Assembly (NCBI GenBank): GCA_937864935.1
Contig: CALMDN010000373.1
Span: 1 to 5,863 of the forward strand
Source: an uncultured Bacteroidales bacterium
GTDB lineage: Bacteria; Bacteroidota; Bacteroidia; Bacteroidales; Lentimicrobiaceae
Length of the DNA stretch: 5,863 nucleotides
Direction: 5' to 3'
Shown here: piece by piece, positions 1 through 5,124 of the stretch
Numbering within the stretch: the stretch's first letter is position 1
Layout: every line of letters starts with the position of its first letter
Made by a program: the position numbers and the translations under genes
The notes under the pieces: model-generated
The model's input: only the letters and a program-made list of their open reading frames with translations
Database searches by the model: none
Told to the model about the DNA's origin: nothing

Positions 1-74
1 ATCAGCCCCCTGCTGAAGCCGGGGGCCTGGCAGGGAATTGGTGATTCACTTAACTACAAGAATCCGGGTGTTGG
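1..74. repeat. 74-bp direct repeat R, copy 1
   Basis: This segment recurs at 172-245 with 2 mismatches by eye (positions 56/227 and 70/241). It contains a GC-rich near-hairpin in which GCCCCC at 5-10 can pair with GGGGGC at 21-26. The core TGAAGCCGGGGG resembles the CTGAAGTCCGGG element at 305-316. Its last bases form the first unit of a 20-bp-period array. The window opens exactly at the unit boundary, so the array probably extends further left. No coding signal is seen. Confidence 0.9.
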
Positions 75-119
75 CTCATAGTCCAGGTGTTTTTCCATGA
101 GTCTGGTTGTTGGCCTGCT
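61..119. repeat. Degenerate ~20-bp tandem array, copy 1 (3 units)
   Basis: Three adjacent units start at 61, 80 and 100 and are 19, 20 and 20 bp long. Each begins A(A/G)TC(C/T) followed by a G-rich core and then TGTT(G/T). The first, AATCCGGGTGTTGG, is the cleanest and the other two have drifted (AGTCCAGGTGTTTT, AGTCTGGTTGTTGG). A fourth remnant, GTCCGAGCC at 120-128, merges into repeat A. The family is the same as the five-unit array at 232-328. There are no unique spacers between units, so this is a minisatellite-like repeat and not a CRISPR. Confidence 0.7.
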
Positions 120-121
120 GT

Positions 122-172
122 CCGAGCCTTTGCCAACTTTTAGGCTAAAACCCTTTCTATGCCTGACTTCTA
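122..172. repeat. 51-bp direct repeat A, copy 1
   Basis: This block matches 477-527 with 3 mismatches by eye (131/486, 142/497 and 166/521). It directly follows the first tandem array and directly abuts repeat R copy 2 at base 172. It includes the stretch GGCTAAAACCCTTTCTATGC and is less GC-rich than R. No function is assigned. Confidence 0.9.
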
Positions 173-245
173 TCAGCCCCCTGCTGAAGCCGGGGGCCTG
201 GCAGGGAATTGGTGATTCACTTAACTTCAAGAATCCGGGTATTGG
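172..245. repeat. 74-bp direct repeat R, copy 2
   Basis: This is the second copy of the segment at 1-74, offset by 171 bp. The shared offset means the whole block R-array-A (1-171) behaves as one duplicated higher-order unit. The two copies differ at only two positions, while the adjacent 20-bp units have diverged much more. That suggests the large duplication is younger than the small one, or that the segment is homogenised (inference). Confidence 0.9.
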
Positions 246-328
246 TCACTGGGGCCGGGTTTTGGCTCGCAGTCCGGGTATAGGTCCCTGAATCCGGGGG
301 TGGGCTGAAGTCCGGGCATTGGTACGAA
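232..328. repeat. Degenerate ~20-bp tandem array, copy 2 (5 units)
   Basis: Five units start at 232, 252, 271, 291 and 309, with spacings of 20, 19, 20 and 18 bp. The cores are ATCCGGGTATTGG, GGCCGGGTTTTGG, GTCCGGGTATAGG, ATCCGGGGGTGGG and GTCCGGGCATTGG, giving a consensus near ARTCCGGGTATTGG plus a variable 5-7 bp tail. This is two units more than the array at 61-119. The regular period and conserved CCGGG core suggest slippage-driven expansion or repeated protein-binding sites. The sequence alone does not decide between these. Confidence 0.75.
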
Positions 329-376
329 CTTCTGAAGAATAGTGAAATAACCCCACTATCTTACCCCGGACTTCAG
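305..376. repeat. 12-bp inverted repeat with nested hairpin
   Basis: CTGAAGTCCGGG at 305-316 is the exact reverse complement of CCCGGACTTCAG at 365-376. Inside the 48-bp gap, ATAGTG at 339-344 can pair with CACTAT at 354-359 across a 9-nt loop. The segment could therefore fold as a long stem with an inner hairpin. The right arm also forms a tighter hairpin at 364-383, so the two folds are mutually exclusive. No run of T follows, so it is not a typical intrinsic terminator. Confidence 0.7.
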
Positions 377-383
377 TCCGGGG
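364..383. repeat. REP-like GC-rich palindrome
   Basis: CCCCGGAC, the 4-nt loop TTCA and GTCCGGGG form a perfect 8-bp stem, extendable by one more T-A pair. It is followed by TTATGCAACG. Short GC palindromes of this look, scattered between genes, are typical of REP elements mobilised by REP-associated tyrosine transposases (RAYT). No transposase gene is in the window, so the REP label rests on resemblance only. Confidence 0.6.
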
Positions 384-405
384 TTTATGCAACGCCCGAC
401 AACAA

Positions 406-427
406 CCGGCTTTAGCCGAAAAGCCGG
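406..427. repeat. Second GC-rich hairpin
   Basis: CCGGCTTT at 406-413 pairs perfectly with AAAGCCGG at 420-427 around the 6-nt loop AGCCGA. It lies 22 bp after the palindrome at 364-383, so the pair resembles a two-hairpin REP (BIME-like) arrangement. The stem is not followed by a T-tract. Both hairpins fall in the segment 329-476 that has no counterpart between array and repeat A in the first duplicated unit. Confidence 0.55.
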
Positions 428-476
428 GAGAAGCCGGATCGGAGGGAATATCGCGCTTGCCAAAGGTATTTTTAAC

Positions 477-527
477 CCGAGCCTTCGCCAACTTTTGGGC
501 TAAAACCCTTTCTATGCCTGTCTTCTA
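477..527. repeat. 51-bp direct repeat A, copy 2
   Basis: This is the second copy of 122-172, and it closes the repeat region. Downstream, 528-644 is unique sequence leading to the beta-helix gene. In that leader the best promoter-like match I found is CATATTTG at 592-599, one base off TAnnTTTG, but no well-spaced -33 TTTG accompanies it. I therefore do not call a promoter there. Confidence 0.88.
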
Positions 528-644
528 CTAACCGTATTCCTGAAACTGATGAAATATTGCCGGTGCCCGCTACCCATAAATCAAAATCACGCATATTTGT
601 ATCTCCGGATTTGATTGCAGGAAGCACTTTAAAGAAACCTCAGT

Positions 645-2243
645 ATGATAGGTAAACATCTAAGATTCATTTTTTTAGCTTTTTCAGTCCTGACTATATC
701 GGTGAGTAATGGCCAGACAATTCAGATACAAGGCGAACAATCGGGCACCCTGCTTGCTGACACTGTGATTCTTTCGGGTAATGTGACGGTTCCTGAAAAC
801 AGCCTTTTAACTTTTCTGCCAGGCACAAAGGTAATTTCTTCCGGATTTTTTGGATTCAGAGTGCTTGGAAGCATCCACGCTGCAGGCACCGAGGCCCTGC
901 CGGTTGCATTCTCTGTTGCTGATACAACCGGCTTCAGCAATCCGGAAAATGAACGCGGTGGCTGGGATGGCTTTGATTTTACGGAGACCAGCGCGGCTGC
1001 CGATTCCTCTATCTTCAGCTTTTGTTCCTTTGAATTCGGAAAAGCCTTCGGCGACTCCCTTGAAAAGATGGGCGGCGTTTTCAACATCCGGGGCTTCAGT
1101 CTGGTCAGTATTTCCCACAGCCGTTTTTTCAACAATAGGGCTTATTACTGGGGCGGTGCCGTGTTTTGTGAGTCGGGCGATATTCTGATCAGCGGGTGCA
1201 CATTTGAGAACAATTCCTGCGGCACTCCGGGGCCACCCTATGGCTACGGCGGGGCGGTCTGCACGCGTTATTCCAATGCCAATATTATTCGTAACACCTT
1301 TACAGGCAATGCATCCACCGGAATCGGCGGAGCAGTTTCCTTTGAATACTCTGACATTCTGCTGAATGCTAACCACTTCCACGGCAACTTCAGCGGTCTT
1401 GGCGGAGCACTGGGTTATCTGCGTTCAGATCCGGTACGTACCATCACCAACAACCTGTTTACCGGTAACTCCTGTGTTTTCTTTGGCGGAGCCATTTCAT
1501 GCAACCGGGCCCACCCCCGTTTTGTAAACAATACCATCACAGAGAATTTTTCCCAATCATACGGAGGCGGGTTCTATTGCAACGACAGTGCTGTACCGGT
1601 GCTGGTGAACAACATTCTTTACAACAATTCCGCCCCGGTCGGGAGCGAGGTTTACATCTGGGATATCTATTCTGCGCCGGAGTTCTATTACTGCGATGTT
1701 GAAGGCGGGAAAGAAGCATTCGAAGGCTCCGGAGGGACTGCCTATACAGCCCCCTACATCAACAACATCGACACCCTGCCGGGCTTCAGCATGTCAACCC
1801 TCTACCCTTACTCGCTGAGCGAAGATTCGCCCTGTATCAATACGGGAAATCCCGATACAACAGGCCTGCTGCTGCCCGGTACCGATCTGGCCGGATATCA
1901 GCGGATTTATGACGGAATCGTTGACATGGGGGCCTATGAATTTCAACCCGGCGTTTGGGCAAACCAGCTTCAGTCTGGAGTTGAGGTGCTGCAATGCTAC
2001 CCCAATCCGTTTTCTGACAGAGTTACCTTCAGCAACATTCCGGCTTCGTTCGGGAACAGCACCCTTGAAGTTACCGATATCAGTGGCAAAACAATCATCC
2101 GGCGCACAGGAATCCCTGGCTGCGAATACACCTGGGTGCTGAGCCCGGAGGAAAAGAAACTACTGAAGCCCGGAATTTGTTTCGTCAGGCTGACCTCCGG
2201 AGACAAAAAGGCTATCGGAAAATTGATCTACCTGCCTGATTGA
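645..2243 (+). CDS. Secreted right-handed parallel beta-helix protein with T9SS-type C-terminal sorting domain
   Basis: This is a 532-aa protein of unknown substrate, probably exported and anchored at the cell surface. Residues 1-23 form a signal peptide (MIGKHLR, hydrophobic core, SNGQ). Residues ~40-330 are beta-helix coils. From residue 158 on they repeat every 25-32 residues with the pattern F-x-N-N ... G-G-A-[VIL], with GGA/GGG at 170, 202, 228, 253, 281 and 307, the asparagine-ladder and glycine-turn look of pectate-lyase-like folds. Residues ~395-434 carry the SPCINTG ... DMGAYEF ending common in this family. Residues ~447-532 match a Por/T9SS type A sorting domain (CYPNPF at 451-456, DISGK at 478-482, FVRL at 513-516), normally cleaved during export. 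There are 13 cysteines, three of them in the sorting domain, which is unusual. No catalytic site is identifiable; a polysaccharide-binding or lyase role is possible but unproven. It has its own leader and no co-directional partner within 290 bp, and the start is fixed by the signal peptide. Confidence 0.9.
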   Translation: MIGKHLRFIFLAFSVLTISVSNGQTIQIQGEQSGTLLADTVILSGNVTVPENSLLTFLPGTKVISSGFFGFRVLGSIHAAGTEALPVAFSVADTTGFSNPENERGGWDGFDFTETSAAADSSIFSFCSFEFGKAFGDSLEKMGGVFNIRGFSLVSISHSRFFNNRAYYWGGAVFCESGDILISGCTFENNSCGTPGPPYGYGGAVCTRYSNANIIRNTFTGNASTGIGGAVSFEYSDILLNANHFHGNFSGLGGALGYLRSDPVRTITNNLFTGNSCVFFGGAISCNRAHPRFVNNTITENFSQSYGGGFYCNDSAVPVLVNNILYNNSAPVGSEVYIWDIYSAPEFYYCDVEGGKEAFEGSGGTAYTAPYINNIDTLPGFSMSTLYPYSLSEDSPCINTGNPDTTGLLLPGTDLAGYQRIYDGIVDMGAYEFQPGVWANQLQSGVEVLQCYPNPFSDRVTFSNIPASFGNSTLEVTDISGKTIIRRTGIPGCEYTWVLSPEEKKLLKPGICFVRLTSGDKKAIGKLIYLPD

Positions 2244-2337
2244 TATGCCGTTGTGTACTTTTATTCCTTGAACTGACAGACGGAACCGGCATGGGGTCCG
2301 AGCATTCTTCCTGACTTTGGTTTTTAAGTTGTTTAGG

Positions 2338-2360
2338 CGGAACCAACTGCTGGTTTTCCG
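2338..2360 (+). terminator. Possible weak hairpin downstream of the beta-helix gene
   Basis: CGGAACCA at 2338-2345 can pair with TGGTTTTCCG at 2351-2360 around a 5-nt loop, with two unpaired T in the right arm. It lies about 95 bp after the stop of the beta-helix gene and before the promoter boxes of the next locus, which is where a terminator would be expected. There is no U-tract after the stem, so it may not terminate transcription. Confidence 0.25.
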
Positions 2361-2382
2361 GAATAAAACAGCATTGTTTATT

Positions 2383-2390
2383 TATCTTTA
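2383..2390 (+). promoter_or_regulatory. Candidate upstream -7 box (TATCTTTA)
   Basis: TATCTTTA is one base from the Bacteroidota sigma-ABfr -7 consensus TAnnTTTG. An identical 8-mer lies at 2505-2512, 122 bp downstream. No clear -33 TTTG is seen at the usual 19-21 bp spacing. It may be a second, distal promoter for the ROK locus or a chance match in AT-rich DNA. Confidence 0.25.
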
Positions 2391-2432
2391 TTATTCATAC
2401 TACTATTAATCAGACAGATACAATGTACGAAT

Positions 2433-2458
2433 ATTTTATTGGAGCATAGGTATAAAAT
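2433..2458. promoter_or_regulatory. Inverted repeat, candidate operator for the ROK regulator
   Basis: ATTTTAT at 2433-2439 is the reverse complement of ATAAAAT at 2452-2458, separated by 12 bp. ROK repressors of the NagC/Mlc type bind AT-rich inverted repeats of roughly this size, and this one lies between the two TATCTTTA boxes, about 80 bp upstream of the ROK start. That fits autoregulation and control of the downstream transporter. Similar AT-rich repeats arise by chance in such DNA, so this is a candidate only. Confidence 0.35.
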
Positions 2459-2504
2459 CTTATTAACAATTTTTAATTTTAACTCAGAGAAAACAGAAAT
2501 TTCT

Positions 2505-2512
2505 TATCTTTA
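2505..2512 (+). promoter_or_regulatory. Candidate promoter -7 box for the ROK-transporter operon
   Basis: TATCTTTA lies 25 bp before the ATG at 2537 and is one base from TAnnTTTG. Initiation a few bases downstream would give a leader of about 15-20 nt. The -33 region holds only T-rich sequence (TTTT at 2477-2480, about 24 bp upstream) and not a canonical TTTG. The whole stretch 2360-2536 is much richer in AT than the flanking genes, as expected of a regulatory region. Confidence 0.45.
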
Positions 2513-2536
2513 CCACAATTCTAAGATCAGAAATAG

Positions 2537-3232
2537 ATGATATCAACCAATTATCTCTTTAAGACAAAAAAGAGCGAAGAAACTTCAAGGAACAACTATC
2601 TCAGGAGAATAGCCTTAAAACAGTCCATAGTCAAAGAGCTCTATCAGCACGGGGAACTATCAATCTTCAAACTAAGTCAATCTGTAAAGATGAGTACACC
2701 CACAGTCACCAGGGCTGTGGAGGAACTCATTGCAGAGCAGCTGATCAGGGAAGTCGGAATCGGTGAATCAACCGGAGGACGGAGGCCCAGCCTTTTCGGG
2801 ATCAATCCTTCTTCAAGATATGTATTGGGTGTTGATCTTGAACGCTCATTTGTAAGAATGGGCATTTTCGACTTTCTCAACAATCCGGTTTCCGAGATTC
2901 ACGAACTGAACGAAGGGCTGGATACCCATCCCGATATCCTGCAGTTTATCGCTGAGAAAGTGGGCGAGCTGCTGCTGGCATACAGCATCGACGAAAGCAA
3001 AATGCTTGGCATTGGAATTTCCCTTCCGGGACTGATCGATATAAAAACCGGTTTGTCCTACACTTATCTCAATACCGGAAAACCCGCAGCTGATATTCTG
3101 AGTGAAAAAACCCGCATGCCGGTCTTTATTGAGCATGACACCAGGGCCATGGCCTGGGGCGAACAGGCTTTCGGGCTTGCCAAAGGCTATCAGAATGTAC
3201 TTTGTCTGAATGCCGGCAGCGGTATCGGGTGA
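2537..3232 (+). CDS. ROK-family transcriptional regulator, N-terminal part (interrupted by in-frame TGA)
   Basis: These 231 codons encode a winged-helix DNA-binding domain and the first half of a ROK sugar-binding domain. Residues ~27-75 form the HTH (LSQSV, STPTVTRAVEELI, then the wing STGGRRP at 78-84), which is the signature of NagC/Mlc/XylR-type repressors. Residues ~96-231 form the ROK lobe: LGVDLERS at 97-104, ISLPG at 161-165, EHDTRAMAWGE at 199-209 with Asp201 at the catalytic-base position of ROK kinases, then NAGSGIG at 225-231. The first phosphate motif, usually DxGGT, reads DLERS, so kinase activity is unlikely and a regulatory role fits. The frame ends at TGA 3230-3232, in the second phosphate loop. 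The protein continues in the same frame from 3233 with no other lesion. As it stands this piece has a DNA-binding domain but lacks the zinc site and the C-terminal lobe. It is probably a recent pseudogene, a sequencing error, or half of a split protein. Confidence 0.85.
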   Translation: MISTNYLFKTKKSEETSRNNYLRRIALKQSIVKELYQHGELSIFKLSQSVKMSTPTVTRAVEELIAEQLIREVGIGESTGGRRPSLFGINPSSRYVLGVDLERSFVRMGIFDFLNNPVSEIHELNEGLDTHPDILQFIAEKVGELLLAYSIDESKMLGIGISLPGLIDIKTGLSYTYLNTGKPAADILSEKTRMPVFIEHDTRAMAWGEQAFGLAKGYQNVLCLNAGSGIG

Positions 3233-3238
3233 AGCATG
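3227..3238 (+). other. In-frame TGA with immediate ATG restart inside the ROK gene
   Basis: The codons read GGG-TGA-AGC-ATG. TGA is codon 232 of an otherwise continuous 409-residue reading frame (2537-3766). GGGTGA at 3227-3232 partly matches the 3' part of a Shine-Dalgarno sequence, and it leaves 3 nt to the ATG at 3236, so stop-and-restart translation is conceivable though the spacing is short. TGA is an ordinary stop for the genes ending at 2243 and 5118, so a reassigned code is unlikely. Confidence 0.9.
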
Positions 3239-3766
3239 ATTCTCAACGGAAAGATCTATACCGGGCATTCCGGCTATTCAGGCGAATTTGGTCACATCCA
3301 GATTGAACCGAATGGTCAGCTCTGCCACTGCGGCAAAATCGGATGCATTGAAACCCTGGCATCCGGCAAATCGCTCATTGCCAGAGCCCGGCAGGAAATC
3401 AACCGTGGGGCGATCACGCAACTGAGCGATATGCTCGAAGGCGATCTTTCGAAACTCAACATCAAAATGCTGATGAATGCAGCCAAAAAGGGAGATCAGT
3501 TTGCCATTGACAACCTTGCCCGTGTCGGTGAAGCGCTGGGCAGAGGGTTGGCGGTACTTATCCACCTGTTCAACCCGGAGCTGATCATCATCGGAGGTGA
3601 AATGTCGAGGGCGGCAGATTACATGATCTCCCCTATCGAAAGCAACCTGAATGTCTACACCATCGCCCGCATCCGGCGCGATGCGCGCATTGTTGCCTCC
3701 AACCTGGGCGACAATGCCAGGCTCATGGGCACCCTTGCCCTGGTAATGAACAGGATTTTTGCATAA
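3236..3766 (+). CDS. ROK-family transcriptional regulator, C-terminal part
   Basis: These 176 codons continue the ROK domain in the same frame as the piece upstream. The start MILNGKIYTG is the ordinary strand after the glycine loop, so the ATG is probably an internal methionine of the ancestral protein. The ROK zinc site is complete: His20 in GEFGH, then Cys30, Cys32 and Cys37 in the C-x-CGxxGC-x-E form. Later come a conserved LIHLFNPELIIIGGE segment (108-122) and the final helices ending in MNRIFA. Joined to the upstream half, the total of about 409 residues is the normal length for NagC-type ROK repressors. Zinc and sugar-binding residues look undamaged, so decay, if any, has just begun. 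Alone it has no DNA-binding domain. The stop lies 74 bp before the transporter, with no terminator-like hairpin between them, which suggests cotranscription. Confidence 0.85.
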   Translation: MILNGKIYTGHSGYSGEFGHIQIEPNGQLCHCGKIGCIETLASGKSLIARARQEINRGAITQLSDMLEGDLSKLNIKMLMNAAKKGDQFAIDNLARVGEALGRGLAVLIHLFNPELIIIGGEMSRAADYMISPIESNLNVYTIARIRRDARIVASNLGDNARLMGTLALVMNRIFA

Positions 3767-3840
3767 CAGACAGGAAACACTGCTGCACTACACCCTGACA
3801 ATCTGAAAAACATTCATCAAACCGACACCTCCTGTTCCTT

Positions 3841-5118
3841 ATGCAACAATCATCTTCCGTTAACCCGAAGCAATCATCCTATATCCTGTCCATCGCGATC
3901 ATCGGGGCGCTTTTTTTTATCTTCGGCTTTGTAACCTGGCTCAATGGTATCCTGATTCCATACCTCAAAATCGCCTGTGAACTGTCTAACTATCAGGCCT
4001 TGTTTGTTGCTTTTGCCTTTTACATCTCCTATTTTGTGATGGCCCTTCCTTCGTCGTGGCTGCTTAAAAAAACCGGGTTCAAACAGGGTATGATGCTTGG
4101 ATTGTGGGTAATGGCAATCGGTACCCTGTTGTTTGTTCCTGCTGCATTGACCAGAACGTACGGACTTTTCCTTACCGGTTTGTTTGTGATGGGTACTGGA
4201 CTCTCGGTGTTGCAGACCGCCTCAAATCCCTATGCCACCATCCTTGGACCGCGCGAAAGTGCCGCCAAAAGAATCAGTATCCTCGGAATCTGCAACAAAC
4301 TGGCCGGGGCCATCGCTCCTGTAATCCTTGCCTACTACATCCTGCATGACGGGGATGCTTTTGTTCAGAATCTGTCAACCCTCGGCGAAACTGCCAGATC
4401 GGCCCAGCTTGATGCACTGGCCGAAAGGGTGATCGGCCCCTACATCGTGATGACGGTTGTGTTGTTTCTGCTCGGCATCGGTATACGCTTCTCGCCCCTC
4501 CCTGAGATTGATGTTGAAGATGAATCTGAAAGCCGCAACAACGCGTTGAGCGGCAGAAAGCGCATTCTTGATTTTCCGCACCTGCTTGCCGGGGTAGTTG
4601 CTTTGTTCTTCTATGTAGGTGCTGAAGTCATAGCCGGAGACACCATCATCCGGTACGGCATATCGCTCGGCATCGAAATATCGGTTGCCAAAGCCTTTAC
4701 CTCCTACACCCTCATCTCCATGGTGGTCGGATACATTATCGGTATAATACTGATTCCCAAATATATAAGTCAACGTTTAGCATTGCTCTACTCGGGAGTT
4801 GCCGGGGTATTGTTTACCCTCGGTGCTGTTTTCACCCAGGGAACCACTTCCGTCTTTTTTATCGCCATCCTCGGACTGGCCAACGCCCTTGTCTGGCCTG
4901 CCATCTGGCCACTGGCGATTCACAACCTGGGAAGCTTTATCAAAACCGGATCAGCCTTGCTGATCATGGCCATTGCCGGAGGGGCCCTGCTGCCCCTGGT
5001 GTGGGGAAAGCTTGCTGATTTATGGGGATCTCAACAGGCCTACTGGATGCTGATTCCCAGTTACCTGATTATTATTTATTACGCCACCAAAGGCTATCAA
5101 TTGAGAAACAAAACCTGA
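3841..5118 (+). CDS. gluP: Sugar MFS transporter, FHS family (glucose/galactose GluP type)
   Basis: This 425-aa inner-membrane permease imports a hexose, probably coupled to a cation. About twelve hydrophobic segments are visible, roughly at 16-40, 52-74, 83-101, 107-127, 146-168, 199-217, 247-266, 288-304, 311-332, 336-358, 369-388 and 400-416, with a charged central loop at 219-245. Family landmarks are WLNGILIPYLK (33-43), YISYFVMALP (61-70), LQTASNPYATILGP (124-137), the RISILGICNK loop (144-153) and FFYVGAEV (256-263). From memory of E. coli FucP, its key acidic residues Asp46 and Glu135 align with Gly36 and Gln125 here, so this is not a classic fucose:proton symporter and fits the glucose/galactose branch better. 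N-acetylglucosamine or another hexose remains possible. The symbol is given at family level. No Shine-Dalgarno sequence precedes the ATG. The upstream ROK gene and the nucleotidyltransferase 6 bp downstream indicate a sugar-utilisation operon. Confidence 0.88.
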   Translation: MQQSSSVNPKQSSYILSIAIIGALFFIFGFVTWLNGILIPYLKIACELSNYQALFVAFAFYISYFVMALPSSWLLKKTGFKQGMMLGLWVMAIGTLLFVPAALTRTYGLFLTGLFVMGTGLSVLQTASNPYATILGPRESAAKRISILGICNKLAGAIAPVILAYYILHDGDAFVQNLSTLGETARSAQLDALAERVIGPYIVMTVVLFLLGIGIRFSPLPEIDVEDESESRNNALSGRKRILDFPHLLAGVVALFFYVGAEVIAGDTIIRYGISLGIEISVAKAFTSYTLISMVVGYIIGIILIPKYISQRLALLYSGVAGVLFTLGAVFTQGTTSVFFIAILGLANALVWPAIWPLAIHNLGSFIKTGSALLIMAIAGGALLPLVWGKLADLWGSQQAYWMLIPSYLIIIYYATKGYQLRNKT

Positions 5119-5124
5119 AACTAT

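Noticed and set aside
97..291. 64-codon open frame on the + strand in the repeat region
   Set aside because: It lies wholly across repeats R, A and the 20-bp array, shows no family motif, and is open because GC-rich repeats contain few stops.
61..328. CRISPR array
   Set aside because: Units of ~20 bp are contiguous and degenerate with no unique spacers of constant length, and no cas gene is present.
246..491. 81-codon open frame on the - strand in the repeat region
   Set aside because: It spans the array, both hairpins and part of repeat A. The composition is low-complexity Pro/Gly/Arg and there is no recognisable domain; repeat DNA of this kind is often miscalled as a hypothetical protein.
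807..1382. 191-codon - strand frame inside the beta-helix gene (also 722-1135 -)
   Set aside because: It is antisense to a gene with signal peptide, repeated coils and sorting domain. The translation is featureless, so it is a shadow frame.
3230..3232. Selenocysteine or reassigned TGA codon
   Set aside because: TGA terminates two other genes here normally. ROK proteins have no catalytic Cys/Sec at this place, and I see no convincing SECIS-like hairpin just after the codon.
2846..3268. 140-codon - strand frame across the ROK gene and its internal stop
   Set aside because: It lies opposite well-conserved ROK motifs and has no motif of its own. Crossing the TGA is no evidence for an antisense gene.
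3767..3840. Terminator or promoter between the ROK gene and the transporter
   Set aside because: I found no stable stem, no T-tract and no TAnnTTTG box in these 74 bp, so cotranscription is the simpler reading.
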